Shown: positions 1 through 6,329 of the stretch, piece after piece
Layout of the letters: each line of letters starts with the position of its first letter
Numbering within the stretch: the stretch's first letter is position 1
Origin: Bacteroidales bacterium
GTDB taxonomy: Bacteria; Bacteroidota; Bacteroidia; Bacteroidales; UBA932
Assembly: GCA_017472115.1 (NCBI GenBank)
Contig: JAFUQW010000156.1
Coordinates: 1 to 15,687 of the forward strand
Direction: 5' to 3'
Length of the DNA: 15,687 bases
Made by a program: the position numbers and the translations under genes
The notes under the pieces: model-generated
What the model saw: the letters and a program-made list of their open reading frames with translations, nothing else
Told to the model about the DNA's origin: nothing
The model's database searches: none

Positions 1-476
1 TCGCCTGCAACGATCTGCTTGCCGATCATGAGGTGAGTAGAATCAACCTCGAGGAGATCAGGAAGCTTGTCCATCATTGCGCTTACGCGGAGCTTGCGGC
101 TTGAAACAAGGAGCTTACCACCCATCTTCACACCTTCAGAGTGTCCTACAACCTTTACAGGAACCTCGATGGTTACCGGCTTGTCCTCAGTAACGAAGAG
201 GAAGTCAACGTGAAGAGCTTCGTCTGTTACAGGATGATACTGTACCTCGTGGAGCACTGCATAACCGCTTCTTCCGTCGCTGAGCTTAAGGTCGATGATG
301 TATGAGTTCGGAGTGTGAGTGATTGTCTTGAGATCCTGTGCATCAATTGAGAAGAGGATGTTCTCGATTCCGAGTCCGTAGATGTTGCAAGGAACCTGTC
401 CTGCTCTGCGGATTGCCTTTACGGCAGCCTTGTTGCCGGCCTCACGGACCTGGCCATTGAGTTCAATGTGTTTCAT
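1..476 (-). CDS. rplY: 50S ribosomal protein L25/general stress protein Ctc (3' end outside window)
   Basis: My translation of the minus strand from the ATG at 474-476 gives 158 residues with no stop before the left edge. It begins MKHIELNGQVREAGNKAAVK and continues with RRAGQVPCNIYG, the usual N-terminal 5S-rRNA-binding L25 signature, then LHVDFLFV and a CTC/TL5-type second domain starting VTIEVPVKVVGHSEGVKMGG. L25 binds 5S rRNA in the central protuberance of the large subunit; the two-domain CTC form is the common one in Bacteroidota, at about 190-210 residues, so some 30-50 residues are missing. Codon use is strongly biased, as in tpiA here, fitting high expression. The ATG follows an AT-rich leader without a Shine-Dalgarno, as is usual in this phylum. 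The upstream C11 peptidase gene is on the same strand but rplY has its own promoter. Identification is firm. Confidence 0.95.
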   Translation of the reverse strand, partial: MKHIELNGQVREAGNKAAVKAIRRAGQVPCNIYGLGIENILFSIDAQDLKTITHTPNSYIIDLKLSDGRSGYAVLHEVQYHPVTDEALHVDFLFVTEDKPVTIEVPVKVVGHSEGVKMGGKLLVSSRKLRVSAMMDKLPDLLEVDSTHLMIGKQIVAG

Positions 477-504
477 TGTCTTTAAAATTAAAATGTGTTA
501 CTCA

Positions 505-562
505 GTTTTTTCCGAAGAAAAAACCCCATTGCACCAAAAAGCCACTGCGGCTTTTTATGGGG
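505..562 (-). promoter_or_regulatory. Structured rplY leader, attenuator-like
   Basis: Read on the minus strand just after the promoter: CCCCAT (524-529 and 557-562 are the two arms) closes an outer stem; inside it AAAAAGCC/GGCTTTTT (arms 549-556 and 536-543) forms an 8-bp stem with a 5-nt loop; a 6-nt bulge (530-535) separates the stems on one side. The outer stem is followed directly by a run of six T, which is terminator-like. Those T residues also form the 5' arm of a second hairpin, GTTTTTTC-TTCG-GAAAAAAC (505-524), capped by a C(UUCG)G tetraloop. The two structures share C524. The arrangement resembles a leader in which transcription termination or initiation of translation could be controlled. 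Function is inferred from structure alone. Confidence 0.5.
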
Positions 563-565
563 CTG

Positions 566-595
566 CAAAGATAAATAAAAAATTTTATTCTACAA
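566..595 (-). promoter_or_regulatory. rplY promoter, Bacteroidota type
   Basis: On the minus strand a TTG (593-595) is followed after exactly 19 nt by TATCTTTG (566-573). This matches the Bacteroidota primary sigma pattern (-33 TTTG/TTG, -7 TAnnTTTG). The expected transcription start is a few bases further on, near 558-562, giving a leader of about 85 nt. The -33 element lies only 6 bp past the TAA of the C11 peptidase gene on the same strand, or within its last codons if the box is extended, so readthrough from that gene could interfere with or add to rplY transcription. No experimental start is known. Confidence 0.75.
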
Positions 596-1937
596 GTCCC
601 GTAGCCTTGTTCCACTCGAGAGTCCTGTAATATTTGCTGAGTTCGGCATTCCCGTGCGAAGGAAGGTACATGCTGAAACCGGAAAACGTCTTTATATCGA
701 AGGAGTTCATAAAGCCGGGAGTATGTCCTTTATACAGCACACACCGGTCGAGAACATCATGCAGTTCATCAAGTTCTTCTTCCGTTATGCCGGCTTCGAC
801 AAGAATGCTTTCAAGGTCATAGAACCAATGATGACCGGAGCGGTAGAACTTCTGCACACGAGCGAAGCTTAATGATTGAATGGAAGAACGGTAGCGTCCG
901 AACAGATCGTTGCACAAAGCAGCAAGAGGTTCAAGGGCATCACAATCGATCAGCGATATGGTTGCAGACCGGTAAACCCCTTCCTGCACATCATACTGCT
1001 CGAAATAATCTTCGCACACACCACGCGGGTCCGGGGTATCTTCCAGAAGCAGATGGGTCGTGAGGAGACTGTAGTTGAATCCTTCGGCAAGCACTTCTGC
1101 CTGAGAGAATCCGACCTTCGCTACTTTTCCGGAAAGTTCATATGCCACCTCTACACCTCCCATAAGACATGCATCGAAGAGTATGTAGTCTAACTTCATC
1201 GGTATCGCGTCGGCAAAATCCGACAGCTCCATCTCATATGAAACATAACTTCCCGAAGTACCAACCTGATCCTGACCTATGCTTTTTACTGCAGGAAGCC
1301 CGGGATCGGACGACAGTTCGACAAAAGGAACCGCCACTGCACCGTAACCGTCAAGACTCATCTGAGTCGCTACGTTACCTTTATATATATAGGAATCAGG
1401 TTTCTGATAGAAACCGACGGGCAGATACCCTGTAGCATGCGACGAAAAGACCATACCATAGCCGGCCGCCGGGAAAGCGTCCTTCACGTAGGAAAGAACC
1501 TCGTTGAGCTGGGCCGGGCTGCTGGACACAACCGATCCGTCATAGACTATCAATGTGTCCGCCATGGCCTCGCCTTCCGGACCTGCATACAGACGGGCAA
1601 GCACAGGGGATGAAGGCTCGGAATATTTGCCCGGACTTTCCGGAAAATGTGAATAGACCAGAACGACATCATCGTTCCTGTTCTTTCCGGGAAGCCATCC
1701 GGATTCAAGATCCTCGATATCTTCCGTAAGATAGGATGTCAGGGAATTGAAGCCGGCAGAATAAAGAAGCATCACATTGCGTGTCTCCTGACTGACGACC
1801 CTGTTGCCTGGATTTACCGACGGCCTGGAAAAATCCATCTCCATCTCATCCTGCCAGTCGGGGGTACATGAAAAGAGGGACATGACGACCGCCATTCCAC
1901 ATACCATATTATATATATATGTCTTAAGCTTTTTCAT
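585..1937 (-). CDS. Clostripain-like (family C11) cysteine peptidase lipoprotein
   Basis: A 450-residue protein from the ATG at 1935-1937. Residues 1-24 form a lipoprotein signal (MKKLKT, hydrophobic core, LFSC with Cys24), followed by an acidic stretch (TPDWQDEMEMD) like the export tag of Bacteroidota surface lipoproteins. The C11 catalytic pair is visible: His167 in VFSSHATGY, and Cys257 in LDYILFDACLMGGVEVAYEL. Family C11 enzymes cleave after basic residues and are often self-activating; substrate here is unknown. Length agrees with gut Bacteroidales C11 lipoproteins. I chose the start at 1937 because it gives the signal peptide and lies about 19 bp after the -7 box; an in-frame ATG at 1947-1949 would sit at the likely transcription start, and the longer reading back to 2177 runs into the divergent DPP III gene. 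The C-terminal part (WFYDLESIL...GFSMYLPSHG) is typical of the family. Probably monocistronic, ending next to the rplY promoter. Confidence 0.9.
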   Translation of the reverse strand: MKKLKTYIYNMVCGMAVVMSLFSCTPDWQDEMEMDFSRPSVNPGNRVVSQETRNVMLLYSAGFNSLTSYLTEDIEDLESGWLPGKNRNDDVVLVYSHFPESPGKYSEPSSPVLARLYAGPEGEAMADTLIVYDGSVVSSSPAQLNEVLSYVKDAFPAAGYGMVFSSHATGYLPVGFYQKPDSYIYKGNVATQMSLDGYGAVAVPFVELSSDPGLPAVKSIGQDQVGTSGSYVSYEMELSDFADAIPMKLDYILFDACLMGGVEVAYELSGKVAKVGFSQAEVLAEGFNYSLLTTHLLLEDTPDPRGVCEDYFEQYDVQEGVYRSATISLIDCDALEPLAALCNDLFGRYRSSIQSLSFARVQKFYRSGHHWFYDLESILVEAGITEEELDELHDVLDRCVLYKGHTPGFMNSFDIKTFSGFSMYLPSHGNAELSKYYRTLEWNKATGLVE

Positions 1938-1948
1938 ATCAACAAGCA

Positions 1949-1990
1949 TATCCTGCAAAGATAAAGAATTATTCATATCTTTGCAGGATA
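1949..1990. promoter_or_regulatory. Divergent promoter in a perfect 15-bp inverted repeat
   Basis: TATCCTGCAAAGATA (1949-1963) and TATCTTTGCAGGATA (1976-1990) are perfect inverted copies separated by 12 bp. Each arm contains the -7 box TATCTTTG: 1956-1963 on the minus strand for the C11 peptidase gene and 1976-1983 on the plus strand for the DPP III gene. Predicted starts are near 1950 (-) and 1988 (+), giving a leader of about 13 nt for the C11 gene and about 30 nt for the DPP III gene. At the -33 spacing neither promoter has a good TTG: the position is occupied by the other promoter's arm (TGC). The symmetry suggests linked control of two envelope peptidases, either by a dimeric regulator on the repeat or by competition of RNA polymerase. 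Confidence 0.65.
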
Positions 1991-2016
1991 CGGACCAAAT
2001 AATAACATCAAACAAT

Positions 2017-4020
2017 ATGAAACTCATCAGAACAATGATCGCAATCGCAGGAATAGCCGCAGCTGCAGCAGCATGCTCGGACAAGACCTCCGTAAAGGGT
2101 GATTTCAAATACCTCATCGACGAATTCGCAGACCTCAAGATAATGAGGTACCAAGTGCCGGGATGGGAGGAACTCACCCTTCAGCAGAAGGAGTATATAT
2201 ATCACCTCTCGGAAGCGGCAAAATACGGCCGCGACATCTATTGGGCACAGAACAGCCGCTACGGACTTCCTGTCCGCAAGGTAGTCGAGAACATACTGAA
2301 CAACTATGAAGGCGACCGCAGTACCGAGGACTTCAAGGCCTTCGAGACTTATGCGAAAAGGCTTTTCTTCAGCAACGGATTCCACCATCACTATGCCGAG
2401 GACAAGTTCGTCCCTCAGTGTTCACAGGACTATTTCAGAAGTCTGATGGCTTCCGTCGGCGATGAAGACAAGTGCGACGAACTTCTTCCCGTGATCTTCG
2501 ACCCTTCATTCCTGCCTCAGCGCAAGTCAACAGACAAGAGCGGAGACATCGTGGTTGAGTCGGCAGTGAACTTCTATGAAGGAGTGACAAAGGACGAAGT
2601 AGAGCAATTCTATGCTGCAATGATGGATCCGAAGGACAAGACTCCTATATCTTATGGTCTGAACACCAAGGTGGTGAAGGGTGCTGACGGAAAGATCTAT
2701 GAAGAGGTGGCGAAGGTAGGAGGACTCTACGGTCCTGCCCTCGAGAAGATATGCATCGAGCTTGAAAAGGCCGCCGCCGTCGCTGAGAATGACACTCAGA
2801 AGAAGTATATCGGACTGCTCATCGAATATTACCACACAGGTGACCTCAAGACATGGGATGACCTTAACGTGGTGTGGGTGAATGACACACTTGGAACAGT
2901 TGACTTCGTGAACGGATTCATCGAGGACTACACCGACCCGCTCGGACGCAAGGCGGCATGGGAAGGACTCGTGAACTTCAAGGATGCGGAGGCTTCGAAG
3001 AGGGCGGAACTCATCAGCGAGAACGCACAATGGTTCGAGGACCATTCTCCTGTCGATCCACGCTTCAAGAAAGAGGAGGTGAAAGGCGTGACCGCGAAGG
3101 TGATCAATGTGACTGCACTTTCAGGCGACAGCTACCCTGCAGCGCCTATCGGAATCAATCTTCCTAACGCAGACTGGATCCGCCGCGAGCACGGTTCGAA
3201 GTCCGTAACAATCGCCAACCTCACAAACGCATATGACATGGCTGCACAGGAGTCGCCTAAGAACACTCTTGCCGAGTTCGGATGGTCAGAGGAAGAAATC
3301 GCATTCGAGAAGAAATACGGAAATCTTACCAACGACATACACACAGACCTCCACGAATGTCTCGGACACGGTTCAGGAAAGCTTCTCCCCGAGACATCCC
3401 CGAATGCTCTCGGAGAATACAGTTCTACGCTCGAGGAGGCACGTGCAGACCTCTTCGGTCTCTACTACATCGCAGACCCTAAGCTTGTGGAGCTCGGCAT
3501 ACTTCCTGACACAGAAGCTTACAAGGCACAGTATTCAAGCTATATCCGCAACGGCATCTTCACACAGTTCAACCGCGTGGAGCTCGGCAAGAAAAACACC
3601 GAGGCCCACATGCAGAACCGCAAGCTCATCGCAGACTGGTGCTATGAGAAGGGACTGGCGGACAACGTGATCGAGAAGAAGGTACGCGACGGCAAGACAT
3701 ATTTCGTGGTGAACGACCACGAGGCACTCCGCGGACTCTTCGGAGAACTCCTTGCCGAAGTCCAGAGAATCAAGTCAGAGGGTGATTTCGAGGCTGGAAA
3801 GGCTCTTGTGGAGAAATATGCCGTCAATATCGACCCTGCGCTCCATAAGGAAGTGCTTGAGCGCTATGCATCACTCGGTCTCAAGCCATACGGAGGTTTC
3901 GTAAATCCTGCCATCGTACCGGTAGAGAAGGACGGCAAGGTCGTTGACTACAGGATCGAGTACTACGACAGCTTCCTCGAGCAGATGCTGGAATACGGCA
4001 AGAAGTATTCTACGCTATAA
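2017..4020 (+). CDS. Dipeptidyl peptidase III (family M49), predicted lipoprotein
   Basis: A 667-residue protein from the ATG at 2017. The first 20 residues are a lipoprotein signal (MKLIRTM, Ala-rich core, AAAC with Cys20). The M49 zinc site is clear: HECLGH at residues 446-451 (HEXXGH, the family hexapeptide, His446, Glu447, His451) and the second motif EEARAD at 473-478 carrying the third ligand, Glu474. INLPNADWIRREHGSKSV, upstream of the zinc site, is also typical. Enzymes of this family remove dipeptides from the N-terminus of short peptides; the Bacteroides thetaiotaomicron enzyme, about 675 residues with the same HECLGH, is the closest well-studied relative. An upstream in-frame extension to 1804 is possible but lies across the promoter and the C11 gene, so I reject it. 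The envelope location is inferred from the signal. It is followed 58 bp later by the recombinase gene. Confidence 0.93.
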   Translation: MKLIRTMIAIAGIAAAAAACSDKTSVKGDFKYLIDEFADLKIMRYQVPGWEELTLQQKEYIYHLSEAAKYGRDIYWAQNSRYGLPVRKVVENILNNYEGDRSTEDFKAFETYAKRLFFSNGFHHHYAEDKFVPQCSQDYFRSLMASVGDEDKCDELLPVIFDPSFLPQRKSTDKSGDIVVESAVNFYEGVTKDEVEQFYAAMMDPKDKTPISYGLNTKVVKGADGKIYEEVAKVGGLYGPALEKICIELEKAAAVAENDTQKKYIGLLIEYYHTGDLKTWDDLNVVWVNDTLGTVDFVNGFIEDYTDPLGRKAAWEGLVNFKDAEASKRAELISENAQWFEDHSPVDPRFKKEEVKGVTAKVINVTALSGDSYPAAPIGINLPNADWIRREHGSKSVTIANLTNAYDMAAQESPKNTLAEFGWSEEEIAFEKKYGNLTNDIHTDLHECLGHGSGKLLPETSPNALGEYSSTLEEARADLFGLYYIADPKLVELGILPDTEAYKAQYSSYIRNGIFTQFNRVELGKKNTEAHMQNRKLIADWCYEKGLADNVIEKKVRDGKTYFVVNDHEALRGLFGELLAEVQRIKSEGDFEAGKALVEKYAVNIDPALHKEVLERYASLGLKPYGGFVNPAIVPVEKDGKVVDYRIEYYDSFLEQMLEYGKKYSTL

Positions 4021-4021
4021 G

Positions 4022-4069
4022 ATTGCCGGTCAGGCCGGCAATGACGTCATGCCCGGCTTGACCGGGCAT
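4022..4069. repeat. REP-like pair of palindromes between DPP III and recombinase genes
   Basis: Two GC-rich hairpins stand side by side: ATTGCCGG (4022-4029) with CCGGCAAT (4035-4042), loop TCAGG; and ATGCCCGG (4049-4056) with CCGGGCAT (4062-4069), loop CTTGA. Between and overlapping them is the 10-bp palindrome ATGACGTCAT (4041-4050), so the whole 48 bp is nearly symmetrical, like a bacterial BIME built of two head-to-head REP units. It occupies almost the whole 58-bp gap, starting 2 bp after the DPP III stop and ending 9 bp before the recombinase start. It could act as an mRNA stabiliser or partial terminator; there is no T-run. Confidence 0.75.
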
Positions 4070-4078
4070 CCCTACCAT

Positions 4079-4945
4079 ATGAAGAATATCTTAAATGACT
4101 ACAGAATCTATCTCAAGATAGAACGGTCGATGTCACGGAACACCGTGGCATCGTACTGTTCTGATGTAGAGAAACTTCTGAAGGCATGTCCATGTTCTCC
4201 GGAACTGATCGGTTCTGACGACATATTGGATTATCTCACCTCAAGACAGGGCATATCGAAACGTTCCCAGGCCCGAATCCTCAGCTCGTTCAGATCATTT
4301 TTCGACTGGCTGGTGCTTGAAGGACTCATCAAGGATAATCCATGCGACAGGATAGATTCCCCTAAATTAGGCAGATACCTGCCTGACGTACTTTCTGTCG
4401 AAGAAGTTACAGGAATCATAGAATCCGTTGACACATCCTCATGGCAGGGGCTGCGCGACAGGGCCATACTGGAGACCCTCTACGGCTGCGGTCTGCGAGT
4501 CTCGGAAGCTGTGGGACTCACCATTTCAGGTCTGTATTTCGATGAGGGATTCGTGAGGATAATCGGAAAAGGCAACAAGGAAAGGATAGTTCCGCTCGGC
4601 GAGATGGCAACCGAGGCACTGAAGAATTACCTTGCAGTACGTCCCGTACCTGCAGAACCGGCTGCAGACGATCTCGTGTTCCTCAACAGATTCGGGAAAT
4701 CACTGAGCAGGGTGTCCATGTTCAAGATGATCAAGACCCAGACACTGCTTGCAGGGATAAGGAAGGACATATCACCTCACACATTCCGTCATTCATTTGC
4801 GACACATCTGATAGAAAACGGTGCAGACCTGCGCGTAGTCCAGGAAATGCTCGGTCATGAAAGTGTCGTGACCACAGAGATCTATACCCACATCGACTCT
4901 TCCACCTGGCATCGCAACATCATTGAGCACCATCCACGCAAATAA
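4079..4945 (+). CDS. Tyrosine recombinase, XerC/XerD type
   Basis: A 288-residue protein from the ATG at 4079. The N-terminal SAM-like core-binding domain (about 1-95: YRIYLKIERSMSRNTVASY, then SKRSQARILSSFRSFFDWL) is followed by the catalytic domain. Visible active-site residues: Arg140 in LYGCGLRVSEAVGL, Lys in RIIGKGNKERIVP near 164-166, His234-x-x-Arg237-His238 in HTFRHSFATHLIENGADL, His260 in MLGHESV, and nucleophile Tyr269 in TTEIYTHID. All are intact. Length and motif spacing are those of housekeeping XerC/XerD, which resolve chromosome dimers at dif; the sequence alone does not say which of the two, nor rule out another site-specific role. There are no signs of a phage or integron neighbourhood (no attachment site seen). 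Expression probably depends on readthrough from the DPP III promoter, as no -7 box is seen in the gap. Confidence 0.9.
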   Translation: MKNILNDYRIYLKIERSMSRNTVASYCSDVEKLLKACPCSPELIGSDDILDYLTSRQGISKRSQARILSSFRSFFDWLVLEGLIKDNPCDRIDSPKLGRYLPDVLSVEEVTGIIESVDTSSWQGLRDRAILETLYGCGLRVSEAVGLTISGLYFDEGFVRIIGKGNKERIVPLGEMATEALKNYLAVRPVPAEPAADDLVFLNRFGKSLSRVSMFKMIKTQTLLAGIRKDISPHTFRHSFATHLIENGADLRVVQEMLGHESVVTTEIYTHIDSSTWHRNIIEHHPRK

Positions 4946-5004
4946 GAAATTGTTTGAATTTTTATCATTTGAGATTTTATGATGGGGGTTCGGGTAGATT
5001 TTTC
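4945..5004 (+). repeat. Diverged direct repeat, copy A
   Basis: This 60-bp AT-rich segment, beginning at the last base of the recombinase stop codon, matches 5200-5260 in the same orientation. By hand I count about 45 matches over 59 ungapped positions; TTGAATTTT and ATCATTTGA are the longest shared runs, and both copies end GATTTTTC or GATTTTTTC. It lies in the 323-bp gene-free stretch 4946-5268 and no reading frame of note is present. Confidence 0.55.
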
Positions 5005-5038
5005 TGTTTATTAATGAGAACTCATCTTTTTCAACAAT

Positions 5039-5058
5039 AATTTTCTTCGAAGAAAATT
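5039..5058. repeat. Perfect 20-bp palindrome
   Basis: AATTTTCTTCGAAGAAAATT is self-complementary over all 20 bp, centred on TTCGAA. It lies 93 bp past the recombinase stop, before a stronger hairpin. It may fold in RNA or be a dimeric protein site; no neighbour indicates which. A similar but shorter palindrome, TGAAAAATTTTTCA, is at 5178-5191. Confidence 0.5.
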
Positions 5059-5077
5059 TAAACAGTTTCTAAATATC

Positions 5078-5111
5078 AAGGGGCTGCAAGCATCTCGCCT
5101 GACAGCCCCTT
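5078..5111. terminator. Hairpin between convergent recombinase and PCMD genes
   Basis: AAGGGGCTG (5078-5086) pairs perfectly with CAGCCCCTT (5103-5111) around a 16-nt loop. It sits between the convergent ends of the recombinase gene (+) and the PCMD gene (-), the place for a bidirectional terminator, but neither side has a strong T-run, so intrinsic termination is uncertain. Confidence 0.5.
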
Positions 5112-5199
5112 AAACGTGTACTAAAACCTAAACCTGACTCATAGATGCAGAATCATTACAGAATGTTGCATGAAATGTGAAAAATTTTTCAAAAAAAAT

Positions 5200-5260
5200 A
5201 GAAACGGCTTGAATTTTCATCATTTGAAATATCACGATGTATTTTCGAGTGGATTTTTTC
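5200..5260 (+). repeat. Diverged direct repeat, copy B
   Basis: Second copy of the 60-bp repeat found at 4945-5004, about three-quarters identical, ending 8 bp from the stop codon of the PCMD gene. The two copies bracket 195 bp holding the palindromes and the hairpin. Each copy therefore borders the 3' end of a gene, one from each strand. Confidence 0.55.
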
Positions 5261-5268
5261 AGGATCAG

Positions 5269-6243
5269 TTACATCACAAGTTCGACATTATCAACCCATA
5301 TCGTGTTGCCGACACCGCCATAGAAAGCCTTGTTGCAGCTGGCTATGAAATGTACCATCAGATAATTAGGTTCGGTACCGGGCTCAGCCCATCCGTCCTC
5401 TTCAACTACGACATTCTTGCCTTTGCTGTTGACCGTGTGATAAGCTGTTTCCGGATCTGTCTTGAGTCCCATCCATTCCTGATAGCAAGGATCAGACGTG
5501 ATGTCACCGTAACGTACAGCGACCTCATGTCCGTTCACCCACTCCGGTACATCCTCCATTATGCGTTCGATGCCGGTACCGACTCTCAGGGCATGCACAT
5601 GACCGTCTTCGTCCTCCCATCTCTTCTGGAGAATCACCGTTATTTCCGGAAAGTCCTGATATCCCATTGCCTTAAGCTTCGAAAATCCCGTGCCACGGAT
5701 CACCTCATTCCCGACCTCTGCCTTATAATCGAGTCTCAGCGCCTTAGGGCAGCCTTCGAACGGTATGCCGTAGAGGACTTTCGCCATCGGCGACTTGGTA
5801 TCCTTTATCGGTTCAGGCAGAGCACCGACAAGCAGTGCACCCTGACATACGACATCCATATTGACAACACCCATTGCCTTGACTTCCTCTATATGCGTCT
5901 CGATCCTGGCGCAATATCCCTCTCCTCTCGCTTCAGGATAGACCGTATTGCTGGTCTTTACCACTCCGGCCACGATAGCCAGCACATTATTGGTCCTCCA
6001 TATATAACCTTCCGGAGCCTCATATGGCTGCTTATTGGTCACTGTAGTGTCTCTGTCACCGAAAAACTCATAAAGATATTCTTTGTTTCCACCGATCAGG
6101 CCTGACTCCTTGACTTCACGTACAGACCAGCGGTCGAATGTGCCGTAGTCATTTATCATCCTTACAATATTGTCCTGAGCATGGAGATCGGCGCACAATG
6201 ACAACAGCGCCGTCAAAGAAAGCGAAAACAGAATTCGTCTCAT
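5269..6243 (-). CDS. Exported protein with putative carbohydrate metabolism domain (PCMD)
   Basis: A 324-residue protein from the ATG at 6241-6243. Residues 1-22 are a Sec signal (MRRILFSLSLTALLSLCADLHA, cleavage predicted before QDN). The mature part has features I associate with the Bacteroidales PCMD family (Pfam 'putative carbohydrate metabolism domain'): NNVLAIVAGVVKTSNTVYPEARGEGYCARIET, GALLVGALPEPIKDTKSPMAKVLYGIPFEG, PKALRLDYKA, and a C-terminal beta-rich stretch ending GNTIWVDNVELVM. Despite the family name no enzymatic activity is established; the fold is a beta-sandwich, and members are often found near outer-membrane glycan or lipoprotein systems. No lipobox is evident, so it is probably periplasmic. 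I chose the start that gives a signal peptide; a start at 6294 would lie inside the -7 box. It is divergent from the M6 peptidase gene. Confidence 0.75.
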   Translation of the reverse strand: MRRILFSLSLTALLSLCADLHAQDNIVRMINDYGTFDRWSVREVKESGLIGGNKEYLYEFFGDRDTTVTNKQPYEAPEGYIWRTNNVLAIVAGVVKTSNTVYPEARGEGYCARIETHIEEVKAMGVVNMDVVCQGALLVGALPEPIKDTKSPMAKVLYGIPFEGCPKALRLDYKAEVGNEVIRGTGFSKLKAMGYQDFPEITVILQKRWEDEDGHVHALRVGTGIERIMEDVPEWVNGHEVAVRYGDITSDPCYQEWMGLKTDPETAYHTVNSKGKNVVVEEDGWAEPGTEPNYLMVHFIASCNKAFYGGVGNTIWVDNVELVM

Positions 6244-6291
6244 AAAAAATTGTCCTTCTCGTAAAAAATGTGTATATATGCAATTCGTTTG

Positions 6292-6299
6292 CAAATATA
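6292..6299 (-). promoter_or_regulatory. -7 box for the PCMD gene
   Basis: TATATTTG on the minus strand, matching TAnnTTTG, 48 bp before the chosen start. No TTG lies at the usual 19-21 nt distance, so the -33 side is weak. The centre of the 86-bp divergent gap, GTTTGCAAA, is partly symmetrical, and on the plus strand TTCGTTTG (6284-6291) could be a poor -7 box for the M6 peptidase gene, facing this one. Confidence 0.45.
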
Positions 6300-6329
6300 G
6301 CGACGATTTTTCAAAACGTTATATGAAAA

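Noticed and set aside
1909..1920. TA-dinucleotide run near the C11 start
   Set aside because: It is explained by the codons for TYIYN in the signal peptide; a similar run near 1382-1390 encodes YIY. Too short to treat as a repeat feature.
1804..2016. N-terminal extension of the DPP III frame
   Set aside because: It runs across the C11 gene's signal peptide and the divergent promoter; the ATG at 2017 gives a proper lipoprotein signal.
1938..2177. N-terminal extension of the C11 peptidase frame
   Set aside because: It would overlap the DPP III coding sequence and lie upstream of its own -7 box; the ATG at 1937 starts a clean signal peptide.
3233..3670. A 145-codon frame within the DPP III gene
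   Set aside because: Alternate-frame shadow, Ser/Thr/Arg-rich with no similarity, while the M49 frame carries all catalytic motifs.
4079..4945. An integron or phage integrase
   Set aside because: Length and motifs fit XerC/XerD and no cassettes, attachment sites or phage genes are nearby.
5170..6105. A 311-codon open frame on the plus strand
   Set aside because: It lies opposite the PCMD gene, which has a signal peptide, family motifs and normal codon use; the plus-strand translation is rich in His, Arg, Leu and Ser and shows no domain.
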